Source of the DNA: Luteibacter aegosomatis
GTDB lineage: Bacteria > Pseudomonadota > Gammaproteobacteria > Xanthomonadales > Rhodanobacteraceae
Assembly: GCF_023078455.1 (NCBI RefSeq)
Contig: NZ_CP095740.1
Span: 4,328,001 to 4,392,000 of the forward strand
DNA length: 64,000 bases
Direction of reading: 5' to 3'
Below the pieces are notes generated by a model. The model did not search any database and was not told where the DNA came from. It was given only the letters and a program-made list of their open reading frames with translations. Both the position numbers and the translations under genes were made by a program. How positions within the stretch are numbered: the stretch's first letter is position 1; every line of letters begins with the position of its first letter. Of the stretch, positions 58,361 through 64,000 are shown in pieces.

Positions 58361-60286
58361 GTGAGGCTCGCCGTGACGCTTATTCGCCCGTTGGTGCTTT
58401 CGTTGATGATGGCCATGCCTGCGGTATCGCACGCGCTGGCGGACAAGGGCACCTACAAGGCGCTGCCGAGCGAGACCCCGGCCCAGTTCAAGCCCACGCA
58501 CGACGCCTTCGACTACGAAACGCGCGACGTCATGATCCCCATGCGCGACGGCGTGAAGCTGCATACGGTGATCCTGGTGCCGAAGGGCGCCAACAAGGCG
58601 GGCATCCTGTTCACCCGCACGCCGTACGACGCGAGCGAGATGACGAGCGCCATCGCGAGCGGCCACCTCTCCGTAGCCGTGAGCCACGACGACGAACCCA
58701 GCGACGTGCTCGTGCAGGACGGCTACATCCGCGTGGTGCAGGACGTTCGAGGCAAGTACGGTTCCGAAGGCGATTACGTCATGAACCGGCCGTTGCACGG
58801 ACCGTTGAATCCGACGCCCGTGGACGACTCCACGGATGCCTACGACACCATCGACTGGCTGGTGCACCACGTGCCGGAGAGCAACGGCCGCGTCGCCATC
58901 ATCGGCATCTCGTACGACGGCTTCGAACCGCTCATGGCCATCGTGCACCCGCATCCGGCACTCAAGGCCTCCGTGCCGATGAATCCGATGGTGGACGGCT
59001 GGATGGGCGACGACTGGTTCCATCACGGCGCGTTCCGCCAGCAGAACCTGGAATACATCTACGAGCAGACCGCGTCACGGAAGAATCACTACAAGTGGCC
59101 GGCGAACTATGCCGACGACTACCAGTTCTTCCTCGAAGGCACCTCGGCGGGCGCCGTCGCGAAACGCTACGGCATGGAGCAACTGGGTTTCTGGAACAAG
59201 GTCGTCGCGCATCCGGCGTACGACGACTTCTGGTCGCAGCAGGCCGTGGACAAGATCCTCGGCCGGGAACCGGTGAGCGTGCCGACGATGATCGTCGCCA
59301 GCCTGTGGGACCAGGAAGACATCTACGGCGCGTTCGCCGTGTACAAGGCGATGGCGCCGCACGACGATGCGCACCGCCTCTTCCTCGTCGCGGGACCCTG
59401 GTTCCACGGCCAGGAGATCGGCGACGGCAGCAGCCTGGGCGCCGTGCGTTTCGGCGCGGATACGGGGCTCTACTTCCGCCAGAACATCCTGCGTCCGTTC
59501 CTGGCGCATTACCTGAAGGACGCGCCCGACCTGCCCGCGCCGGTCAACGCCTTCGTCACTGGCGAGAACCGCTGGGAAACCGCGCCGTCGTGGCCGATGT
59601 CGGCGGGCGATACGCTGAACCTCGTGCCGGAAGCCGATCGTTCGCTGGTGCTCGCACACGGCGACCACGGCCCCGGCACGTCCGGCAGCGTCGAATACGT
59701 ATCCGACCCCACCCATCCGATCCCCTACCGGCCGCGGCCGGTCGGCCCCATGTCCGGCACGGGTTGGCAGCACTGGCTGACGAACGACCAGCGCGAGGCC
59801 TCGGCGCGGCCGGACGTGGCGACCTTCACGTCGGCCGTGCTGACCGCGCCGGTGCGCATCAGCGGCGCGCCACACGTACACCTGGTCGCCAGCACCACGG
59901 GCACCGACGCCGACTGGGTGGTCAAGGTGATCGACGTCTATCCGGATCAGGTCGCGAAGCAGCCGGAGATGGGCGGTTACCAGCTCGGCGTATCCATGGA
60001 TATTTTCCGCGGCCGGTACCGGGAGGGCTTCGCCACCGCGAAGCCCATCCAGGCGGGCGCATCATTGCCGTACGACTTCAGCCTGCCCAACGCCAACCAC
60101 GTGTTCCTCCCGGGCCACCGCATCATGGTGCAGATCCAGTCGAGCTGGTTTCCGTTGTACGACCGCAATCCGCAGACGTTCGTGCCGAACATCCTGCTCG
60201 CGCAGCCGGGGGATTTCGTGACGGCCACCCAAAAAATCATTACGGGTGGCGACGCTACGTACGTCGAACTTCCGCTGGGCCATTGA
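58361..60286 (+). CDS. CocE/NonD-family hydrolase (alpha-amino acid ester hydrolase-like), exported
   Basis: A 641-residue secreted hydrolase. An N-terminal signal (PLVLSLMMAMPAVSHALA) is followed by an X-Pro-dipeptidyl-peptidase-like alpha/beta domain with S184 in IIGISYDGFEP, Asp in VASLWDQEDIYG and His in AGPWFHGQ, and a C-terminal jelly-roll from about residue 480. YTxTPYD and VVQDVRGKYGSEGDYV are conserved in alpha-amino acid ester hydrolases and glutaryl-7-ACA acylases; the Xanthomonas citri enzyme is of this group. GTG 58361 is taken as start; GTG 58373 is also possible. Its 3' end overlaps the convergent DUF418 gene by 32 bp. Confidence 0.9.
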   Translation: MRLAVTLIRPLVLSLMMAMPAVSHALADKGTYKALPSETPAQFKPTHDAFDYETRDVMIPMRDGVKLHTVILVPKGANKAGILFTRTPYDASEMTSAIASGHLSVAVSHDDEPSDVLVQDGYIRVVQDVRGKYGSEGDYVMNRPLHGPLNPTPVDDSTDAYDTIDWLVHHVPESNGRVAIIGISYDGFEPLMAIVHPHPALKASVPMNPMVDGWMGDDWFHHGAFRQQNLEYIYEQTASRKNHYKWPANYADDYQFFLEGTSAGAVAKRYGMEQLGFWNKVVAHPAYDDFWSQQAVDKILGREPVSVPTMIVASLWDQEDIYGAFAVYKAMAPHDDAHRLFLVAGPWFHGQEIGDGSSLGAVRFGADTGLYFRQNILRPFLAHYLKDAPDLPAPVNAFVTGENRWETAPSWPMSAGDTLNLVPEADRSLVLAHGDHGPGTSGSVEYVSDPTHPIPYRPRPVGPMSGTGWQHWLTNDQREASARPDVATFTSAVLTAPVRISGAPHVHLVASTTGTDADWVVKVIDVYPDQVAKQPEMGGYQLGVSMDIFRGRYREGFATAKPIQAGASLPYDFSLPNANHVFLPGHRIMVQIQSSWFPLYDRNPQTFVPNILLAQPGDFVTATQKIITGGDATYVELPLGH

Positions 60287-61550
60287 ACGCGGGTGATGGT
60301 CGGACGAACGGCGAGCGGCGGCCGTAGGTGATCCACCGCCAGATCCACTCCAGCGGCCCCATCTCGAAACGCGACAACCACCACGTGGACCATGCCAGCT
60401 GGAGCGCCCATACACCCGCGACGATGCCCCACAACGCAGGGCGGTCGACGGTTCCCATCAAGGCACCGCGGCCGCCGTAGAAGATGGATGTCATGATGAG
60501 CGACTGGGTCAGGTAGTTGGTGAACGCCATGCGCCCCGCCGCGGCAAACGGCACGAACCACCGGCCGGCTTTCCGACGCAGGGAAAGGACGATCGCGGCC
60601 GCGTAGCCGACGGCGACCAGCGGGCACAGGAGCTCATTGACGAATTCACCCCAGCGGAACGACAGGTGACTCACGTCGGTCATCCATGTCATCGCCCCCA
60701 GAACCGCGAGCGCCAGGCCACCGGCCATCACCAACGATGCGTAGGATGTTCTCGATATCGCACCGTTGAAGAAGCCGGCCTTGAACAGGCCCAGGCCGAC
60801 CATCATCAGCGCGATGGTGCGCGGGAGCTGCTGCCACAGGTTCGCGAGTTGATGGAGATAGGTGCGCGTATTGAGGGCGTACGCACCGCTCGCCGAACCC
60901 GTCGCCTCCGCGAGTTCCGCCCGGACGCGCGATGACGTAGCTGAATGCGCCGGGGCGGCCGTGCGAGCTTCCTCATGCGAGATCGTGGCGGAAGACGGCG
61001 CGGGTTCGTCACCGCGTGGCAGCGCCATGTACGTCGTCGCCAGCAGGATGGCGATGCCTGTACCGAGAAGCGCCTTCGATGGCAGCGACCGCAAGCCGAA
61101 CATGACGACACCCGCGCAAGCGTAGGTGCTCAGGATATCGCCCCACCAGAGGCCAAAGCCGTGGATCAGTGCGAATACGAACAACGCGCCCAGGCGACGT
61201 GCCAGGTTGATCCCTCGACGCTTGTCGGACAAGGGACCGCCGACGAGGAACAACGACACGCCGAAGAGCATCGAGAAAATGGCGACGAATTTTTCGTGGA
61301 ACAACCAATCCATCCACCAGTAAGCGACCGCCGTACTTCCTTCGTTGCCGAACATCCAGGCGGACGGCTTGAGCGACGCATGGATCGGCGCCGCGAAGCC
61401 ATCGGCGTTGACCGCCAGAACGCCGAGGATGGCGATGCCGCGGATCACATCCAATGACTGAATGCGATGGGGCGTGTGTGTAACGACCGACGTGTTCAGA
61501 AGCTTCTCCGTCCTGTAACCAAACCGATTCCACGGCTTAGCAAAGCGCAT
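60255..61550 (-). CDS. DUF418 membrane protein (YeiB-like)
   Basis: A 431-residue polytopic protein: HRIQSLDVIRGIAILGVLAV is the family's N-terminal signature, followed by about ten TM helices. A soluble periplasmic or cytoplasmic insert (about 205-245, Ala/Ser-rich) is present. The C-terminal DUF418 block has GRMAFTNYLTQSLIMTSIFY and WLSRFEMGPLEWIWRWITYG. Related to acyltransferase-3 membrane enzymes, but the reaction is unknown. ATG 61550 gives the start MRFAKPWNRFGY; the frame continues upstream but codes nothing plausible. Convergent overlap of 32 bp with the CocE gene. Confidence 0.9.
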   Translation of the reverse strand: MRFAKPWNRFGYRTEKLLNTSVVTHTPHRIQSLDVIRGIAILGVLAVNADGFAAPIHASLKPSAWMFGNEGSTAVAYWWMDWLFHEKFVAIFSMLFGVSLFLVGGPLSDKRRGINLARRLGALFVFALIHGFGLWWGDILSTYACAGVVMFGLRSLPSKALLGTGIAILLATTYMALPRGDEPAPSSATISHEEARTAAPAHSATSSRVRAELAEATGSASGAYALNTRTYLHQLANLWQQLPRTIALMMVGLGLFKAGFFNGAISRTSYASLVMAGGLALAVLGAMTWMTDVSHLSFRWGEFVNELLCPLVAVGYAAAIVLSLRRKAGRWFVPFAAAGRMAFTNYLTQSLIMTSIFYGGRGALMGTVDRPALWGIVAGVWALQLAWSTWWLSRFEMGPLEWIWRWITYGRRSPFVRPSPAFNGPAEVRRT

Positions 61551-61826
61551 GCCATTGCTTTTTTGGCCATGGAGATCCTTTCCGCAGCGGGCGCGGAAAA
61601 ACAGGGCGGGCGCTCGGGAAGGTGTCCGTGGACACTGCTGCTCGTCCGCGGACAAGGAGGCACGCAAGGAGTCGACGGCGCATGGCGGAACGCTCCCGCC
61701 GCGACATGGCGTCATCCCAGGTGCCGCCTTGCGACGGACCTTGAACGGGAACACGCGACGGGAAGCTCTCGACGCTGCTCGGGCAATCGAGCAGAAAAGG
61801 AACCGATGGCGGAGAACCGCGAAAAA

Positions 61827-61903
61827 TGGCGCGCCCGGAGGGATTCGAACCCCCGACCAATGGCTTCGGAAGCCACTACTCTATCCGGCTGAGCTACGGG
61901 CGC
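61827..61903 (-). tRNA. tRNA-Arg (anticodon CCG)
   Basis: Full cloverleaf on the minus strand: acceptor GCGCCCG/CGGGCGC, D stem GCTC/GAGT, anticodon stem GTGGC/GCCAT around loop TTCCGAA (anticodon CCG, reads CGG), T arm GGGGG-TTCGAAT-CCCTC, discriminator G, CCA encoded in the DNA (61827-61829). A TTTTT run follows the CCA directly and probably ends transcription. Upstream 61551-61826 holds no gene that I can support. Confidence 0.98.
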
Positions 61904-61947
61904 GTGCTGAAGCGGACCGGCATTGTAGCGGGATTGCCGGGCCCGGC

Positions 61948-62862
61948 CTAGCCCGCCCTGCGGGCGGGCTCGATGCCGCCCGCCGCGGTGCGCACGCCCT
62001 CGCGGTACCGCCGGCTGCACGGCAGCGTGCTGCCGTCGGCCATGTGCAGGCGGGCCTCGCCGGCGTCCAGGGGCTCGATCGAGGCGATCTGGCTCAATCG
62101 CACCAGATAACTGCGGTGCGCACGCACGAAGGCCGCCGGATCGAGCCGCGCCTCCAGCGCCGCCAGCGTGCTTCGCAGCGGGTAGTCCCGCCCGCGCACG
62201 CGCAGGTTCACGTAGTTGCCCGCCGCCTGCGCCCATTCGATCTCGGCGGTGGCCACCAGAAAGTCGCGGCCGAGCTTGCGCACGAGGAAACGCTCGGGGC
62301 GGTCCACCGGCTCGACGGGCGGACCTTCGTCCGGTTCGGCGAGCAGGCTGGCTTCGCCCTGTACCCGGCGACCGAACCACTCCACGAGATGCGCCACGGC
62401 AACGATCAGGAAGAACGTGCGTACGTCCTTCAGGTATTCGTAGACGGCGGCCAGGCCGAGGTCGCCCGGATCGTAGTGTGCGCCGTTGAGGCGATAGGCC
62501 AGTACGCGCGCGAGATTCATGCCCGTGACGTGGAAGGCGCACCAGGCCACGCTGCCCAGCACGTAGAGTGGCAGGCGGCGGCGCCAGGTATCGGCGTGCA
62601 GCGGCCAGCGATCGCAGGCGGCGAGCAGGAACGGCAGGGCGATCAACGAGAACAGCATGCTGCTGAGCTCGTTGGTGGCGATCTGCCAGGTGGGCGCGTC
62701 GATCCCGTAGCGGTCGGCGTCGATGCGCAAGGTGAGGATGTTGGTGACGGCCGAGGTGACGAAGACGGCGAGCCAGAAGACTGCCACGGACACACGACGC
62801 CGATGATGCGCGCGGGCGAGTTCCTGGCCGGGCGATGCGGGAAGCGATGTCATGGAGGGCAT
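61948..62862 (-). CDS. LytTR-type transcriptional regulator with membrane sensor domain
   Basis: A 304-residue protein with four TM helices in the N-terminal half (from VAVFWLAVFVTSAVTNILTL to FLIVAVAHLVEWFG) and a C-terminal LytTR DNA-binding domain: AEIEWAQAAGNYVNLRVRGR, then RSTLAALEARLDPAAFVRAH and RSYLVRLSQIASIEPL. This membrane-bound LytTR form, without receiver domain, is common in Xanthomonadales. ATG 62862 is taken as start (GGGTT upstream); ATG 62853 is an alternative. The adjacent tRNA gene separates it from DUF418. Target genes unknown. Confidence 0.88.
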   Translation of the reverse strand: MPSMTSLPASPGQELARAHHRRRVSVAVFWLAVFVTSAVTNILTLRIDADRYGIDAPTWQIATNELSSMLFSLIALPFLLAACDRWPLHADTWRRRLPLYVLGSVAWCAFHVTGMNLARVLAYRLNGAHYDPGDLGLAAVYEYLKDVRTFFLIVAVAHLVEWFGRRVQGEASLLAEPDEGPPVEPVDRPERFLVRKLGRDFLVATAEIEWAQAAGNYVNLRVRGRDYPLRSTLAALEARLDPAAFVRAHRSYLVRLSQIASIEPLDAGEARLHMADGSTLPCSRRYREGVRTAAGGIEPARRAG

Positions 62863-62916
62863 GCTAACCCGGCATGACGCCGTGTGCGTAGTAACCGCTG
62901 GCGCTCTTCCGGACGC

Positions 62917-63020
62917 AAGGCGCTGGGCTCCTGCCTGCGCAGGAGCGACGTGAGGTTTTTTCATCATGACGGCGCACCTTGCAGCTCGTCGCTCCTGCGC
63001 AGGCGGGAGCCCAGCGCCTT
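62917..63020. repeat. Inverted REP doublet, GCTCCTGC-GCAGGAGC variant
   Basis: Left arm AAGGCGCTGGGCTCCTGCCTGCG..CGACG (62917-62950), inverted right arm ending CCCAGCGCCTT (62987-63020). Each arm forms its own hairpin. Variant of the family at 29250 and in the 146-bp array, with C-to-T/G-to-A covariation in the stem. The rest of 62863-63215 shows no gene. Confidence 0.85.
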
Positions 63021-63215
63021 ACGCCCGGGCAAGCGATGGCGCTCCATCGGCGCCTGGCCGGTTCGGACGAGGCAAACCCGTGCGATGCGTTCTTCCGCCA
63101 AATCCGCACATCCGCCGCCTACACCGAACGTCGGATCGAAATCCCCGTCGACTCGTGATTAGCTCGACGTCCCCACCAGGGGGCCATGGAAGCGACACGC
63201 ACAAGGAGAACGCAG

Positions 63216-63761
63216 ATGCGGTGCAAACCGACGGCCGTGCCCCCACGGGCGCACGTGATCCACGACATGTTCGAATGCGCCACGGCGGTGGGCAAACACC
63301 ATGTCGAGAGTGCCCATACGCGCTGGCGCATGGAAGGAAAAGGCACGCTCACCCTGTCCAACCGGTATCCCCGCTGCCTCGTCGCCCGTTTCGACGACTA
63401 CGGCACGCTGACCATGCAGTCGCGACACGACCTGGGCGAATACAGCCAGTTCACCCTCGACCTGGATACGTCCGGCCTCGGCGAAGATGCCCTGCTGAAC
63501 ACGCAATTCGACGGCGAGGACGTTTGCCATTCGATCGTGATCCGGAAGGGGTTCGAAAAGATCGTCGGCACTTGCCCCATGTCCGACGCATGGCCGCGCA
63601 ATCCCATCAACGAATTCGTGATCGAAGTGGAAGACGCGGGCTGCCTCATCGTCAGGGGCGTGACGATCCTCGATGTCGGCCCTTTGCCGCGCCGCCCGGA
63701 AAAAAAGAGGGCGCCTCCCGGCGCCCTCTTCCTCGTCACTTCGTCTTGTACAGCTCGCTGA
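63216..63761 (+). CDS. Hypothetical protein
   Basis: A 181-residue soluble protein without recognised family. It contains a His-rich region (MFECATAVGKHHVESAHTRW) and a beta-strand-rich core (GKGTLTLSNRYPRCLVARFD, then DYGTLTMQSRHDL). AAGGAG lies seven bases before ATG 63216; the in-frame ATG 63186 has none. The last about 20 codons (from KKRAPPGALF) are written in the intergenic terminator of the convergent peptidase gene and overlap its last codons by 26 bp, so the natural stop may have been lost or lie in another frame. Confidence 0.65.
   Translation: MRCKPTAVPPRAHVIHDMFECATAVGKHHVESAHTRWRMEGKGTLTLSNRYPRCLVARFDDYGTLTMQSRHDLGEYSQFTLDLDTSGLGEDALLNTQFDGEDVCHSIVIRKGFEKIVGTCPMSDAWPRNPINEFVIEVEDAGCLIVRGVTILDVGPLPRRPEKKRAPPGALFLVTSSCTAR
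63699..63728 (-). terminator. Intrinsic terminator of the M61-like peptidase gene
   Basis: On the minus strand AGAGGGCGCC-GGGA-GGCGCCCTCT, ten-base perfect stem, followed by TTTTT. It stands just beyond the peptidase stop (63736) and inside the reading frame of the plus-strand hypothetical gene. Confidence 0.9.
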
Positions 63762-64000
63762 GCCAATCGGGCTTGCTCTTGTCCCGCTCCAGGTGCGGGT
63801 ACTTCAGGCCTTCGTGGTAGTCGATCTTGATCGTCTTGTACTGGTCGAAGTTCTTCACCAGCAGTTCGATCGGCGCGGAGGTGCCCTTGGCGGCGGTGAC
63901 GGCATCCTTCAGGGCGTCGCCGTCGAGCGACTTGCCGTTGACCGCGATCACCGTCATGCCCGGGGCGAGACCGGCATTGAACGCCGCGCTGTCCCAGCGC
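63736..64000 (-). CDS. C-terminal end of an M61-type (glycyl aminopeptidase-like) protein, 5' part outside window
   Basis: Only the last 87 codons are visible: a PDZ half with FNAGLAPGMTVIAVNGKSLD and a C-terminal YHEGLKYPHLERDKSKPDWL..ELYKTK. The end is that of M61 family peptidases, which close with a PDZ domain followed by a short YPHLER-like tail. The catalytic HExxH part lies beyond the right edge, so the call rests on the tail only. Confidence 0.75.
   Translation of the reverse strand, partial: RWDSAAFNAGLAPGMTVIAVNGKSLDGDALKDAVTAAKGTSAPIELLVKNFDQYKTIKIDYHEGLKYPHLERDKSKPDWLSELYKTK

Noticed and set aside
58333..60327. Alternative Arg-rich frame over the CocE gene
   Set aside because: It lies in a shifted frame of the same strand with no recognisable motif; the CocE frame has signal peptide and catalytic triad.
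61827..61903. tRNA-Arg as integration site of a mobile island
   Set aside because: No integrase and no direct repeat of the tRNA 3' end in the window; neighbours look like ordinary chromosomal genes.

Overview
The window is very G+C-rich, densely coded and shows gammaproteobacterial gene content: long-form QueF, ZapE, AcpH, class Ia NrdAB, membrane PQQ glucose dehydrogenase, and an effector with a type IV secretion tail of the Xanthomonadales kind. Together with the many short GTGGGAGC-type palindromes this suggests the order Xanthomonadales/Lysobacterales, probably Rhodanobacteraceae (Luteibacter/Dyella-like). That placement is inference; no rRNA or marker phylogeny is available here.

Layout. 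1-3523: RND efflux permease (cut by the left edge) and its adaptor. 3.8-9.9 kb: cytochrome c, AcpH, an envelope/cell-division operon (alpha/beta hydrolase, ZapE, small acidic protein, AmiD-like amidase), threonine aldolase and gluconokinase. 10-16.3 kb: AraC regulator divergent from an Fsr-type exporter, Gcd, NmrA-type reductase, DUF2501 protein. 16.4-20.3 kb: nrdAB behind putative NrdR boxes and a cobalamin riboswitch. 20.4-31 kb: thioesterase, MerR plus aldo/keto reductase, QueF, lipoprotein, ICL/PEPM enzyme, XRE regulator, CsbD and DUF1328 stress proteins, a thioredoxin/OmpR/histidine-kinase operon, Ohr and an exported hydrolase.

30.8-40.5 kb is the most interesting block. Three thymidylate-kinase-fold paralogues and an LpxO-like hydroxylase precede a translationally coupled run: fatty acyl-AMP ligase, NAD-dependent reductase, acyl carrier protein, serine-palmitoyltransferase-like enzyme, flippase and an unknown protein. 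This matches the known bacterial ceramide gene set. Its missing step, a BcerS/YghO-type N-acyltransferase, lies at 54650-55792 as the first gene of an operon with a complete MdtABC-NodT-type RND pump (45903-55792). The same protein classes (YghO, flippase YghQ, P-loop proteins YghR/S/T) sit together in E. coli. I read the two blocks as one ceramide-type lipid synthesis, modification and export system.

Between them lie a 4 x 146 bp tandem array, a kinase-like remnant, and a cassette with locally lower G+C content (42.1-45.7 kb). The cassette holds a coupling-protein-like ORF with a degenerate P-loop, an exported putative immunity protein and a T4SS-type effector, and is flanked by two related ~180 bp palindromic elements. 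56-64 kb: MFS exporter divergent from a LysR regulator, CocE-family hydrolase, DUF418 membrane protein, tRNA-Arg(CCG), LytTR regulator, an unknown protein, and the C-terminus of an M61-like peptidase cut by the right edge.
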